NCBI RefSeq assembly: GCF_019511605.1
Contig: NZ_JAEUAV010000038.1
Coordinates: 1 to 40,172, forward strand
DNA from: Paraburkholderia phenoliruptrix
Lineage (GTDB): Bacteria > Pseudomonadota > Gammaproteobacteria > Burkholderiales > Burkholderiaceae
Length of the DNA: 40,172 bases
Reading direction: 5' to 3'
Under the pieces are notes generated by a model. It was not told the origin of the DNA. It made no database searches and worked only from the letters and a program-made list of their open reading frames with translations. Of the stretch, positions 8,009 to 17,028 are shown piece after piece. The position numbers were made by a program, and so were the translations under genes. Numbering within the stretch: position 1 is the first letter of the stretch; each line of letters opens with the position of its first letter.

Positions 8009-9163
8009 TCAGATCTCGCACAAACGGCGCGCACCTTCGATCAGCGTCGCGTCGTCCTTCGAGAAACTCAGGCGAATCAGGCCCGAATCCGTGCCGTCGC
8101 TGTAAAACGCGGACAACGGAATAGTCGCGACGCGCGCATCGCGAATCAGGCGCAACACGAAGTCGCTGTCCTTTTCGTCGGAGAAACCGCGAAAGCGCGC
8201 GAGCATGAAGAAGCTACCCGCACTCGGCAACAACTCGAAGCGCGACTCGCGAAGACCGTGCGCAAGCAGATCGCGTTTTTGCTGATAGAACGCGGACAAG
8301 CCGAGGTAGCTCTCGCGATTGGCCAATGCGTCGACGAACGCGTACTGCATGGGCGTGTCGGCGGAAAACACCATGAACTGGTGCACCTTGCGAATCTCGT
8401 TCATCAGCTCGGCGGGCGCAAGGCAGTAGCCGACGCGCCAACCGGTGACGTGATACGACTTGCCGAACGACGACACGATCACGCTGCGTTCGGCAAGCTC
8501 GCTATGGCAAGCCATGCTTTCGTGTTTCGCGCCGTCGAACACCACGTGTTCGTAGACTTCGTCGGCGAGAATCACAATGTCGGTGTGACGCGTGAGCGCC
8601 TTGAGCCGCGCGATGTCGGCCTCGCTGAACACGGTCGCGGTCGGATTGTGCGGCGTGTTGATGATCAGCATGCGCGTCTTCGGCGTGATCGCGGCGGCGA
8701 CCTCGTCCCAGTTCACACGAAAGTCGCTCAGCGAAAGCTTGATCGGCACCGGCGTTGCGCCTTGCAGCCGAACAATGGGTCCGTAGCTGTCGAACGAAGG
8801 CTCGAAGTAGATGACTTCGTCCCCCGGGTGCACCAATGCACTGATCGCCGAATAAAGACCTTCGCTCGCGCTTGCGATAACGGTCACTTCGTCTGCCGGG
8901 TCATAGCGCACGCCGTACAGCGTCTGCACCTTGTCGGCGAGCGCTTCGCGCAATGCCGCGATGCCCGACATGGGCGCGTACTGGTTGTGACCAGCGCGCA
9001 TGGCGTGCGCGACGCCGTCGATCAGTTTTGCGTCCGGCGCGAAATTGGGCGCGCCTTGCGACAGATTGAGCGCGTCGTGTTGCGCGGCGAGTTGGCCGAT
9101 CACGGTGAAAATCGTCGTGCCGACGTCAGGCAATTTCGAGCGGGCTTGCAGGGCGCTCTGCAT
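8009..9163 (-). CDS. PLP-dependent aminotransferase, methionine-aminotransferase (YbdL)-like
   Basis: This is a fold-type I class I/II aminotransferase of 384 residues. The PLP lysine is K235 in SSFGKSYHVTGWRVGY, with N173 (NTPHNPTA), D201 and Y204 (ADEVYEH) in their expected places. It resembles E. coli YbdL, a methionine/aromatic aminotransferase, throughout: SKLPDVGTTIFT at the start, NQYAPMSGI, and RKVHQFMVFSADTPMQYA. The likely reaction moves the amino group of methionine or a related residue to a 2-oxo acid. It lies just upstream of the orphan binding protein on the same strand (119-base gap), so they may be functionally tied. A hairpin in that gap argues against a simple operon. Confidence 0.9.
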   Translation of the reverse strand: MQSALQARSKLPDVGTTIFTVIGQLAAQHDALNLSQGAPNFAPDAKLIDGVAHAMRAGHNQYAPMSGIAALREALADKVQTLYGVRYDPADEVTVIASASEGLYSAISALVHPGDEVIYFEPSFDSYGPIVRLQGATPVPIKLSLSDFRVNWDEVAAAITPKTRMLIINTPHNPTATVFSEADIARLKALTRHTDIVILADEVYEHVVFDGAKHESMACHSELAERSVIVSSFGKSYHVTGWRVGYCLAPAELMNEIRKVHQFMVFSADTPMQYAFVDALANRESYLGLSAFYQQKRDLLAHGLRESRFELLPSAGSFFMLARFRGFSDEKDSDFVLRLIRDARVATIPLSAFYSDGTDSGLIRLSFSKDDATLIEGARRLCEI

Positions 9164-9376
9164 ATGGCTTCTCCTATCCTCATCCGGCGGCGCACTGGCG
9201 GCCGCATACCAGGCGGCCGCTCAGTGTGCTTATGTGCCGGTTGAGTGATTAGGCATCAGCCAAAGAAGCATAACAATCGAAACTTTGTCATGCGGGACAT
9301 GCGTTTACGTCATGGCTCACGGAGCCGGCGCGGTGTTGCGTGCGGGCGGGCCGGACGTGGCGCCTCACCCGCTACA

Positions 9377-10780
9377 TCACGCGTCGTCCATCAAGCGCAC
9401 CTTCACCTTCTTGCCCTTCACCTTGCCCGCGCTCAGCTTGCGCACGGCTTCACGTGCGATGCTGCGCTCGACCGCCACATAGGTCGACATCTCCGTCACG
9501 TTGATCTTGCCGATCTGCGAGCCGGCAAAACCTGCCTCGCCGGTGAGCGCGCCGAGCACGTCGCCGGGACGGATCTTTTCCTTGCGGCCGCCGAGAATCT
9601 GCAGCGTTTCCATGGGCGGCAAAAGCGGTTCGTTACTCGTTGCGGTGAGCTCGGAAAGCTTGTGCCATTCCACCTCGCGCTTTTGTGCCTGCTCGATGCC
9701 GCCCACGCGCCCCATTTCGTCCATGCTGGCGAGGCTCAATGCCCAGCCTTCCTGATCGGCGCGCCCGGTGCGGCCGATGCGGTGCACGTGCACTTCCGGA
9801 TCGGGCGTCACGTCGACGTTGATCACCGCCTCGAGTTGCGCGATGTCGAGGCCGCGCGCTGCGACGTCGGTCGCGACCAGCACCGAACAGCTGCGATTCG
9901 CGAACTGGATCAGCACCTGGTCGCGCTCACGCTGATCGAGTTCGCCATGCAGCGCGAGCGCATGAAAGCCCTGCGCGCGCAGCACTTCGAGCAGATCGCG
10001 GCATTGCTGCTTCGTGTTGCAGAACGCGATGGTACTCACCGGACGATAGTGGTTCAGCAACAGCCCGACGGCATGCAGACGCTCGTCTTCCGTCACTTCG
10101 TAGAAACGTTGGCGAATCTTGGTGTTGTCGTGCCGCTCGGCGAGCTTCACTTCCTTCGGATTGCGCAGGAACTGCTGGCTGAGCTTGACGATGCCCTCGG
10201 GATAAGTAGCCGAGAACAGCAGCGTTTGCCGCTCCTTAGGGCATTGCTTGACGACGGTCGCAATGTCGTCGAAAAAGCCCATGTCGAGCATGCGGTCCGC
10301 TTCGTCGAGCACGAGCGTATTGAGCGATTGCAGAGGCAGGCTGCCGCGTTCGAGGTGATCCATGATGCGACCCGGCGTGCCGACCACGATGTGCGCGCCA
10401 TGTTCGAGGCTCGCGGTTTGCGGACGCATCGGCGTGCCGCCGCACAAGGTCAGCACCTTGATGTTTTCTTCCGCGCGGGCGAGACGCCGGATCTCCTGCG
10501 TGACCTGATCGGCGAGTTCGCGCGTCGGGCAAAGCACCATCGCCTGAACTGCGAAATTGCGAGCGTCCAGACGTGCGAGCAGCGCGAGCGAAAACGCCGC
10601 CGTCTTGCCGCTGCCCGTTTTCGCTTGCGCAATGAGGTCGTGGCCGGCGAGCGCAATAGGCAGACTCGCGGCCTGAATCGGCGTCATCTCGACATAGCCG
10701 AGCTGCGTGAGATTCGCGAGCGCGGCGGGCGGCAGCGGCAGTTGACTGAACGGCGCGCCGGCCGTGATGGGACTGTTCAT
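9377..10780 (-). CDS. dbpA: ATP-dependent RNA helicase DbpA
   Basis: This DEAD-box helicase of 467 residues acts on 23S rRNA during large-subunit assembly in known DbpA proteins. Visible motifs are the Q-motif region (FSQLPLPPAALANLTQLGY then TPIQAASLP), Walker A AQAKTGSGKT (residues 51-60), PTRELADQ, VLDEADRMLDMGF, SAT, and the second RecA domain (VATDVAARGLDI, HRIGRTGRA). A C-terminal RNA-binding domain ends in KVKGKKVKVRLMDD, the feature that separates DbpA from other DEAD-box proteins. The reading frame extends upstream to 11047, but that part is arginine-rich shadow sequence. The ATG at 10780 gives the usual length. The ribosome site there is weak. Confidence 0.93.
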   Translation of the reverse strand: MNSPITAGAPFSQLPLPPAALANLTQLGYVEMTPIQAASLPIALAGHDLIAQAKTGSGKTAAFSLALLARLDARNFAVQAMVLCPTRELADQVTQEIRRLARAEENIKVLTLCGGTPMRPQTASLEHGAHIVVGTPGRIMDHLERGSLPLQSLNTLVLDEADRMLDMGFFDDIATVVKQCPKERQTLLFSATYPEGIVKLSQQFLRNPKEVKLAERHDNTKIRQRFYEVTEDERLHAVGLLLNHYRPVSTIAFCNTKQQCRDLLEVLRAQGFHALALHGELDQRERDQVLIQFANRSCSVLVATDVAARGLDIAQLEAVINVDVTPDPEVHVHRIGRTGRADQEGWALSLASMDEMGRVGGIEQAQKREVEWHKLSELTATSNEPLLPPMETLQILGGRKEKIRPGDVLGALTGEAGFAGSQIGKINVTEMSTYVAVERSIAREAVRKLSAGKVKGKKVKVRLMDDA

Positions 10781-10881
10781 AGGATGATGACTCGTGATCG
10801 GCTCAAGGCTGAAAAACTGAAGGCTGGGAACTGGCGACTGGCGAACGACAACTTGTGGCGACGCCTCGCAACGACGCGCGA

Positions 10882-11082
10882 CTATTCGGCCATCGGCCCC
10901 GGCGACGGGCGGCCTTCCATCTGCTCGTACAGCACGGCGCCGTCTTCGTCTTCGAAACGCTCGACGTAATTGCGCGCGCCGCACAGCGGACACCGGAAAA
11001 GGAGTCCCTGCCCCTCGTTCTTGATGACGACGTCCGACTGCTCCCACTGCGCGCCGCAGGACTGGTTTCTACATGTGAACAC
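10882..11082 (-). CDS. Small zinc-ribbon protein
   Basis: This 66-residue protein has four cysteines set as a zinc ribbon: C4-x4-C9 and C31-x2-C34 (FTCRNQSC and FRCPLCGARN). An acidic C-terminal half follows. It is probably a soluble metal-binding protein, but its function is unknown. It lies between cadR and dbpA on the same strand, 101 bases before dbpA and 45 bases after cadR, so it could be read with either. The compact motif and neighbour spacing make it a credible gene rather than a chance frame. Confidence 0.72.
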   Translation of the reverse strand: MFTCRNQSCGAQWEQSDVVIKNEGQGLLFRCPLCGARNYVERFEDEDGAVLYEQMEGRPSPGPMAE

Positions 11083-11127
11083 GTTGCTTCTCCAACTGGA
11101 TTCGATGATGTGATTCGACTGGCCGCA

Positions 11128-11559
11128 TCAACCAAGATGCGTGTGCCGCGCACGCGGCGCGCTCACGTTCATGTCGCTGAGACCCTGCACGATGCCGCAG
11201 TCTTCCACGGCCCGTTCGCCGTGACATTGCTCGCGCAGCGCATGCAATTGCGCCTTGAGCTGCTGCAGTTCGTCGATGCGCATTTCGACGTGCGCAATAT
11301 GCTCGTCGATCAGGTCATTAACGCCACCGCAGCCGCTCGCCGGTGCGTCGGTCAGACGCAGCAGCGCGCGAATTTCGTCGTGCGTCATGTCAAGCGCGCG
11401 GCAATTGCGAATGAAGCGCAACCGCTCCACGTGCCTTGCGGTATAGCTGCGGTAATTGGCCTCGGTGCGCTCCGCTTCGGGCAGCAGCCCTTCTTTCTCG
11501 TAGAAGCGGATGGTTTCGGTCGTGCAATGGGCGATTTTCGCCAATTCGCCGATTTTCAT
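11128..11559 (-). CDS. cadR: MerR-family Cd(II)/Pb(II)-responsive regulator CadR
   Basis: This 143-residue regulator begins with a MerR helix-turn-helix (MKIGELAKIAHCTTETIRFYEKEGLL) and a dimerisation helix. The metal-binding cysteines C77 (SGCGG), C112 and C121 (CHGERAVEDC) match the CadR/PbrR subgroup, which senses cadmium and lead. The short C-terminal HTH (His-Thr-His) tail is less His-rich than in some CadR proteins. It is transcribed away from cadA, and a MerR-type operator lies in the 78-base gap. In this family the metal-free protein represses, and the metal-bound protein untwists the promoter to activate the exporter gene. Confidence 0.93.
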   Translation of the reverse strand: MKIGELAKIAHCTTETIRFYEKEGLLPEAERTEANYRSYTARHVERLRFIRNCRALDMTHDEIRALLRLTDAPASGCGGVNDLIDEHIAHVEMRIDELQQLKAQLHALREQCHGERAVEDCGIVQGLSDMNVSAPRARHTHLG

Positions 11560-11578
11560 GAGCCCTCCGGTACTGGCC

Positions 11579-11610
11579 TTGACCTTGTAGTGGCTTCAAG
11601 GTGTTTACTA
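11579..11610 (+). promoter_or_regulatory. cadA promoter with MerR/CadR-type operator
   Basis: A -35 box TTGACC (11579-11584) and a -10 box near TTTACT (11604-11609) are 19 bases apart, the long spacing typical of MerR-activated promoters. Inside lies the dyad ACCTTG-N9-CAAGGT (11582-11602), whose core TAGTGGCT matches CadR/PbrR operators. This is a strong sequence match. Binding by the adjacent cadR product follows from family knowledge. Confidence 0.88.
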
Positions 11611-11637
11611 GACCACAAATCGAACGAGGAAGCCACC

Positions 11638-13980
11638 ATGCAGCGCGCGCACGAGCCGAACGCCGACCCCACTGAACAACCGCAAACCCGCGCCCGAGGG
11701 CATGAGCATGGGCCCGAGCACGCGCATGAAGCACATGCAGGCGACTCCGCATGCGGCAGTTGCTGCGGCGCGGCCAGTCCTGCTCCGCTGCCGCTGCGCG
11801 CGGTTGTACCGCCGTCCGAAGCGGTGCAAGGCGACGTGCGCACGGCCATGCGCATCATGCAGATGGACTGCCCGACGGAAGAAGCGCTGATTCGCAAGAA
11901 ATTCAGCCGTATGTCCGAGGTGCGCAGCATGGAGTTCAATCTCATGCAGCGCGTGCTGACGGTCGTGCATGCGCCCGGCGCGCTCGACTCGATTCTCATT
12001 GCGCTGCGGTCGCTGGACTTCACGCCCGAACTCGCGGATGCCGACTCGCAACGCACGCCCGGCGCCGCTCAGGACGCGTCCTCCGCTCAGCCCGCGCCGC
12101 GCAGGTGCTGGCCGCTTGCCTTCGCGGGCGTCGCTGCGGCCGCTTCAGAGGCCGCTGGCTGGGCAGGCGCGCCTGCCTGGGTGGCAGCCGGTCTTGCGCT
12201 CGTCGCGATCGCCTCATGCGGCCTTTCAACCTATCGCAAGGGCTGGCTCGCCATTCGCCACGGCAATCTCAACATCAACGCGTTGATGAGCATCGCGGTG
12301 AGCGGCGCGTTGATACTCGGTCAATGGCCCGAGGCAGCCATGGTGATGGTGCTCTTCACGGTCGCGGAATTGATCGAGGCGAGGTCGCTCGACCGCGCGC
12401 GCAACGCGATTCAGGGTTTGATGCAACTCACGCCCGAACAGGCGAGCGTGCAGCAGCCCGACGGCGGCTGGGAGCTCACGCGCCTCGAGGTGATCGCACC
12501 CGGCGCGCTGGTTCGCGTGAAGCCGGGCGAGCGGATCGCGCTCGATGGTGAGATCGTTGTGGGACGCTCGAGTGTCGATCAGGCCCCGATCACAGGAGAA
12601 AGCCTGCCGGTCGACAAGACCGTGGGCGACGCCGTGTTCGCCGGCACCGTCAACCAGGCGGGCTCGTTCGATTACCGCGTGACGGCCGCGGCCAGCAACA
12701 CCACGCTCGCGCGCATCATTCATGCGATCGAAGCGGCACAAGGCAGCAAAGCGCCCACGCAACGTTTCGTCGATCAGTTTGCGCGTGTCTATACGCCGCT
12801 GGTGTTCGCCGTCGCACTGGCGGTGGCGCTCGTGCCGCCGCTCCTTTTCGGTGGAATGTGGCAGGCGTGGATCTACAAGGCGCTAGTGATGCTGGTGATT
12901 GCGTGTCCGTGCGCGCTCGTTATCTCCACGCCTGTCACGATCGTCAGCGGTCTCGCGGCAGCTGCGCGCAAGGGAATTCTCATCAAGGGCGGCGCCTACC
13001 TCGAACAGGGCCGCAAGCTGCGCCGCCTTGCGTTCGACAAAACCGGCACGATCACGCACGGCAAGCCTGTGCAAACCGATTTCGCCGTGCTCGCCAAAGC
13101 AGATCCGAATGCAGATGCTGATGCGGACACCGACGCCGCCCGTTGCCGCACGCTCGCCGCAAGTCTCGCGGCACGCTCGGACCACCCCGTGTCAATGGCA
13201 ATTGCAAGCGCCGCGCAAAAGGATGGCATCGCAACCGTCACGGTCGATTCATTCGAAGCGCTCGCCGGACGCGGCGTGCGCGGCGTGATAAACGGCCTCA
13301 CGTACTGGCTCGGCAATCATCGGCTTGCGGAAGAACTGGGGCTATGTTCGCCGTCACTCGAAGCACGGCTCGACGCGCTCGAGCGTCAGGGCAAAACCGT
13401 CGTGCTGCTGAGCGACGCGCAACGTGTGCTCGCGCTCTTCGCTGTCGCCGATACGGTCAAGGAAACGAGCCGCGCGGCTATCGCCGAACTGCATCGCGCA
13501 GGCGTGACCACGGCCATGCTCACCGGCGATAATCCGCACACCGCTGCGGCGATTGCCGCGCAAGTCGGTATCGACGAAGCGCGCGGCAACCAGTTGCCGC
13601 AAGACAAGCTGGACGCCGTCGCGCAGTGGTCGGCCGAGGGTGCGACCGTGGGCATGGTCGGCGACGGCATTAACGACGCGCCTGCGCTCGCGCGCGCCGA
13701 CATTGGCTTTGCGATGGGCGCAATGGGCACCGGCACCGCGATAGAAACCGCCGACGTCGCGTTGATGGACGACGACCTGCGCAAGATTCCGCTCTTCATC
13801 CGCCTCTCGCAAGCGACGCATGCCGTACTGGTGCAGAACATTGCATTGGCGCTCGGCATCAAGAGCGTCTTTCTGGTGTTGACGGTGATGGGTCTGGGCA
13901 CGATGTGGATGGCCGTGTTCGCCGACGTCGGGGCGAGCCTGGTGGTGGTCGCGAACGGCTTGCGGTTGCTGCGCAAATGA
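11638..13980 (+). CDS. cadA: Cd/Zn/Pb-exporting P1B-type ATPase
   Basis: This 780-residue heavy-metal exporter sits in the inner membrane. A His-rich N-terminus (residues 1-45, with an SCGSCCG cysteine cluster) precedes a metal-binding domain whose motif is MDCPTEE (C78). This is a variant of the usual GMxCxxC with acidic residues, found in zinc/cadmium pumps. Transmembrane segments follow, with the ion-site motif C423-P-C425, the phosphorylated Asp467 in DKTGT, the HP motif (SDHPVS), the hinge GDGINDAPAL and a final helix. The ATG at 11638 is chosen for its GAGGA site 7 bases upstream. The frame is open back to 10855, but that overlaps cadR and dbpA. Control by CadR is very likely. Confidence 0.95.
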   Translation: MQRAHEPNADPTEQPQTRARGHEHGPEHAHEAHAGDSACGSCCGAASPAPLPLRAVVPPSEAVQGDVRTAMRIMQMDCPTEEALIRKKFSRMSEVRSMEFNLMQRVLTVVHAPGALDSILIALRSLDFTPELADADSQRTPGAAQDASSAQPAPRRCWPLAFAGVAAAASEAAGWAGAPAWVAAGLALVAIASCGLSTYRKGWLAIRHGNLNINALMSIAVSGALILGQWPEAAMVMVLFTVAELIEARSLDRARNAIQGLMQLTPEQASVQQPDGGWELTRLEVIAPGALVRVKPGERIALDGEIVVGRSSVDQAPITGESLPVDKTVGDAVFAGTVNQAGSFDYRVTAAASNTTLARIIHAIEAAQGSKAPTQRFVDQFARVYTPLVFAVALAVALVPPLLFGGMWQAWIYKALVMLVIACPCALVISTPVTIVSGLAAAARKGILIKGGAYLEQGRKLRRLAFDKTGTITHGKPVQTDFAVLAKADPNADADADTDAARCRTLAASLAARSDHPVSMAIASAAQKDGIATVTVDSFEALAGRGVRGVINGLTYWLGNHRLAEELGLCSPSLEARLDALERQGKTVVLLSDAQRVLALFAVADTVKETSRAAIAELHRAGVTTAMLTGDNPHTAAAIAAQVGIDEARGNQLPQDKLDAVAQWSAEGATVGMVGDGINDAPALARADIGFAMGAMGTGTAIETADVALMDDDLRKIPLFIRLSQATHAVLVQNIALALGIKSVFLVLTVMGLGTMWMAVFADVGASLVVVANGLRLLRK

Positions 13981-14028
13981 ATCGCAGGCGGGAGCAGTCG
14001 AACGGCAGCCGCCCCACCTTGGAATCCG

Positions 14029-15099
14029 CTAGTGAGCGAGCGGTCGGCTTGTCGTAGCGCCGTGTGCGCCGATTGCGGCCTTCAAGGTATCCGAAGGCCG
14101 CATGCCGAACAGCTTGCGGTAGTCCGTTGCGAACTGGCTCAGGTGCCAGAAGCCCCAGGCGGTCGCCACGTCCTGCACGGAACGCGAATCGCGCGAGGCG
14201 TTGCAGAGATCGCGGCGCGCGCCGTTCAGGCGCAGCGCGCGCACATAGTGAGCGGGCGCCATGCCGAGCACGTCCTGAAAGCAATACTGCAACGTACGCC
14301 GGCTCACATGCAGACGCTCGCAAAGCTCCGGCACGCCGACCGCGCGGTCCCGATGCGCCAGGACATAATCGCGCGCCTCGGAGACAATCGACTGACGCCG
14401 CGCGCGAACCGGCATCGCCATTTGCCCGGGGGACGCAGGCAACGCGCCGGCGTCGAACAGCGACGCAAGCACCGCCGCCTGCAGGCTGTCGCACGCGGAG
14501 CGCGATAAAGGCGCACCGCTTGCCGCGCTGCGCTTGAGCAGCGCGCGCAACGAAGCGCACAGGCGCTCCTTGCGATCCGCGCCGATGGACACCACCTCCT
14601 TGTCCGGCAACGCATCGGCGAGGCTCACCTGCTCCACTTGCGCAGCGTAGCGACGCAACGCGTCGCCCTTCACGACCACGCCAAAAATCTCATAGCCCGA
14701 CGACGTCAGCAGCTCGAATTCAATGCCGCCTGGACGAAACGCGAGAGCGTCGCTGCCGATCATCTGCGCGTCGATGCGGCCGGCGCCGGCACCACGCGTC
14801 GGAATGCCGAACCAGTAGGCGTCTTTCTGCACCTCGCAGGTTTGCCGCAACGTGTGGCTCGTCGTTTCGACGAACACCTGCATGTCATCGAGGCACAACT
14901 CCGTCAGGCCGCCTACGAAACTGCCCGAGGCCAACTGGTCGTAGGTTTGATGCCACCCTTGAAGGTTGCGCGCCTGTTCGTCCGCGTCGTGAGCAATGCG
15001 GGTCTGCACGCGAAAGCCCGCCTGCGCTGCAGGCACGGGAGCGGCGCCGGGGGTCGAGCTGACGGCGCTGTCGCTGAGGGATTCGATCGTCATGGCCAA
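14029..15099 (-). CDS. eutR: EutR-like AraC-family regulator of ethanolamine use
   Basis: This 356-residue AraC-type protein resembles E. coli/Salmonella EutR along its length. Shared features are W-x-x-TYDQL, FVGGLTELCLDDMQVF, YWFGIPTRG and RPGGIEFELLT in the sensor half, and HVSRRTLQYCFQDVLGMAP and WGFWHLSQFATDYRKLFG in the DNA-binding half. EutR proteins activate eut genes when ethanolamine and adenosylcobalamin are present. Here the gene is divergent from acoD and near eat-eutB-eutC, which supports the same role. Nearby palindromes in the acoD spacer are possible binding sites. It converges with cadA, 48 bases away. Confidence 0.87.
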   Translation of the reverse strand: MAMTIESLSDSAVSSTPGAAPVPAAQAGFRVQTRIAHDADEQARNLQGWHQTYDQLASGSFVGGLTELCLDDMQVFVETTSHTLRQTCEVQKDAYWFGIPTRGAGAGRIDAQMIGSDALAFRPGGIEFELLTSSGYEIFGVVVKGDALRRYAAQVEQVSLADALPDKEVVSIGADRKERLCASLRALLKRSAASGAPLSRSACDSLQAAVLASLFDAGALPASPGQMAMPVRARRQSIVSEARDYVLAHRDRAVGVPELCERLHVSRRTLQYCFQDVLGMAPAHYVRALRLNGARRDLCNASRDSRSVQDVATAWGFWHLSQFATDYRKLFGMRPSDTLKAAIGAHGATTSRPLAH

Positions 15100-15436
15100 T
15101 CCGCGCGATGGAATATCGAAGAACAGAACAAGGCAAGTCTCATGCCGATGATAGGCGCGCGGTCACAGCACCGGTTGCTCCAGCATGGGCCAGCGCGCTG
15201 TTCAATTCGTGAACAGCAACACTTGTGTTGATCCGAAACGACGCGCCTGTGCGCCGTTGATCCGGCTTGCAGCCCTTGCTTCGGTGCGTGCGTGCCTGCC
15301 GTGCGTGCACGTCTCACCAGCCGGGTGCATTGGCATGGTTCTGGCTCTACGGGTGTCGCGGCCAGCTTCAACGGATTGCAACCGAGCGCGACATCGCGCC
15401 GACTTGAGCCCATTCAAACATGTGAGGAGCACTGAG
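15100..15436. promoter_or_regulatory. Divergent eutR-acoD control region with palindromes
   Basis: This 337-base gap separates two divergent genes. It holds two adjacent perfect inverted repeats. The first is GCTGTTCA-N5-TGAACAGC (15197-15217). The second is CAACAC-TT-GTGTTG (15217-15230), which shares one base with the first. Further on, TGGCATGGTTCTGGCT (15331-15346) has the GG-N10-GC spacing of a -24/-12 sigma-54 promoter, although the -12 half is imperfect. Related acoD genes are known sigma-54 targets. The acoD ribosome site GAGGAG (15424-15429) closes the region. Confidence 0.5.
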
Positions 15437-16957
15437 ATGAATCACGCGGAGATGCAGTTTCTGACGACCGAATTCCCGTACAAAAAGCAGTATGCGAACT
15501 TTATCGGCGGGGAATGGGTGAAACCCGTGGGGGGCGAGTACTTCGACAACGTATCGCCCATCACCGGCGAGCCGTTCACCTCGATTCCGCGCTCGCGTGA
15601 AGCAGACGTGGAACTCGCGCTGGATGCAGCGCATCGCGCGAAGGCCGCGTGGGGCAAAACGTCGACGACGGATCGCGCGAACATTCTGAACCGCATTGCC
15701 GATCGCATGGAAGCGAACCTGCAACGCCTCGCGGTTGCCGAAACGATCGACAACGGCAAGCCGCTGCGCGAGACAATGGCCGCAGACATTCCGCTTGCCA
15801 TCGACCACTTCCGCTACTTCGCCGGCGCCGTGCGCGCGCAGGAAGGCTCGATCTCCGAGATTGACGACGACACGGTGGCCTATCATTTTCACGAGCCGCT
15901 CGGCGTGGTCGGCCAGATCATTCCGTGGAATTTCCCGATCCTGATGGCGGTATGGAAGCTCGCGCCCGCGCTAGCGGCCGGCAATTGCGTCGTGCTCAAG
16001 CCAGCTGAGCAAACGCCCGCGTCGATTCTCGTACTCGTCGAACTGATTCAGGATCTGCTGCCCGCCGGCGTGCTCAACGTGGTGAACGGTTTCGGTCTGG
16101 AAGCGGGCAAACCGCTAGCATCGAGCAAGCGCATCGCGAAGATCGCGTTCACGGGCGAAACCACGACGGGCCGCCTCATCATGCAGTACGCGAGCCAGAA
16201 CATCATTCCGGTCACGCTGGAACTGGGCGGCAAGAGCCCGAACATTTTCTTTGCCGACGTGATGAATCAGGACGACAGCTACTTCGACAAGGCGCTGGAA
16301 GGCTTCGCGATGTTCGCGCTGAACCAGGGTGAAGTGTGCACATGCCCGTCACGCGTGTTGATCGATGAAAAGATCTACGACCGCTTCATGGAACGTGCAT
16401 TGAAGCGCGTCGCGGCCATCACTCAAGGTCATCCGCTGGATACGAAGACGATGATCGGCGCGCAGGCTTCGCAGGAGCAGTTGGAGAAAATCTTGTCGTA
16501 TGTCGATCTCGGCAAGCAGGAAGGCGCCGAGTGCCTGATCGGCGGCGAACGCAACGTGCTGGGCGGTGAGCTGAGCAAGGGCTATTACGTGAAGCCGACC
16601 GTGTTCCGCGGCAACAACAAAATGCGCATCTTCCAGGAAGAGATTTTCGGGCCGGTGGTTTCCGTCACCACGTTCAAGACCGAAGAAGAAGCGCTCGAGA
16701 TTGCCAACGACACGCTGTACGGCCTGGGCGCCGGCGTCTGGACGCGCGACGGCACTCGCGCCTATCGCTTTGGCCGGCAAATTCAGGCAGGCCGCGTGTG
16801 GACCAACTGCTATCACGCGTACCCGGCCCACGCCGCGTTTGGCGGCTACAAGCAATCGGGCATTGGCCGCGAAAATCATAAGATGATGCTCGACCACTAT
16901 CAGCAGACCAAGAACCTGCTCGTCAGCTATAGCGAGAAACCGCTCGGCTTTTTCTAA
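15437..16957 (+). CDS. acoD: NAD-dependent acetaldehyde dehydrogenase, AcoD/ExaC type
   Basis: This 506-residue aldehyde dehydrogenase oxidises acetaldehyde to acetate with NAD+. It contains the cofactor region IIPWNFPI, the FTGETTTGR loop, the general base E262 in LELGGKSPN, and the catalytic cysteine in NQGEVCTCPSR (C301, with C303 near). Its length and sequence match AcoD of Ralstonia and the ExaC proteins closely. The start at 15437 has GAGGAG 7 bases upstream; an open frame back to 15185 is not supported. A DUF779 gene follows, and the ethanolamine genes lie just beyond, so its likely job here is to remove the acetaldehyde made by EutBC. Confidence 0.94.
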   Translation: MNHAEMQFLTTEFPYKKQYANFIGGEWVKPVGGEYFDNVSPITGEPFTSIPRSREADVELALDAAHRAKAAWGKTSTTDRANILNRIADRMEANLQRLAVAETIDNGKPLRETMAADIPLAIDHFRYFAGAVRAQEGSISEIDDDTVAYHFHEPLGVVGQIIPWNFPILMAVWKLAPALAAGNCVVLKPAEQTPASILVLVELIQDLLPAGVLNVVNGFGLEAGKPLASSKRIAKIAFTGETTTGRLIMQYASQNIIPVTLELGGKSPNIFFADVMNQDDSYFDKALEGFAMFALNQGEVCTCPSRVLIDEKIYDRFMERALKRVAAITQGHPLDTKTMIGAQASQEQLEKILSYVDLGKQEGAECLIGGERNVLGGELSKGYYVKPTVFRGNNKMRIFQEEIFGPVVSVTTFKTEEEALEIANDTLYGLGAGVWTRDGTRAYRFGRQIQAGRVWTNCYHAYPAHAAFGGYKQSGIGRENHKMMLDHYQQTKNLLVSYSEKPLGFF

Positions 16958-16983
16958 GCATCAACCCCGGCGATTGTGCCGAG

Positions 16984-17006
16984 GCGAGCCGCGTTGCGCG
17001 GCTCGC
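16984..17006 (+). terminator. Hairpin between acoD and the DUF779 gene
   Basis: GCGAGCCGC (16984-16992) pairs perfectly with 16998-17006 around a 5-base loop. Only TTCATT follows, not a good T-tract, so it may be a partial terminator or an mRNA-stabilising stem within an acoD-DUF779 transcript. Confidence 0.4.
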
Positions 17007-17028
17007 TTCATTGCTGCGAGGACCTATG

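Noticed and set aside
10855..11637. 260-residue upstream extension of cadA
   Set aside because: It overlaps cadR, the zinc-ribbon gene and the promoter on the other strand. The ATG at 11638 has a good ribosome site.
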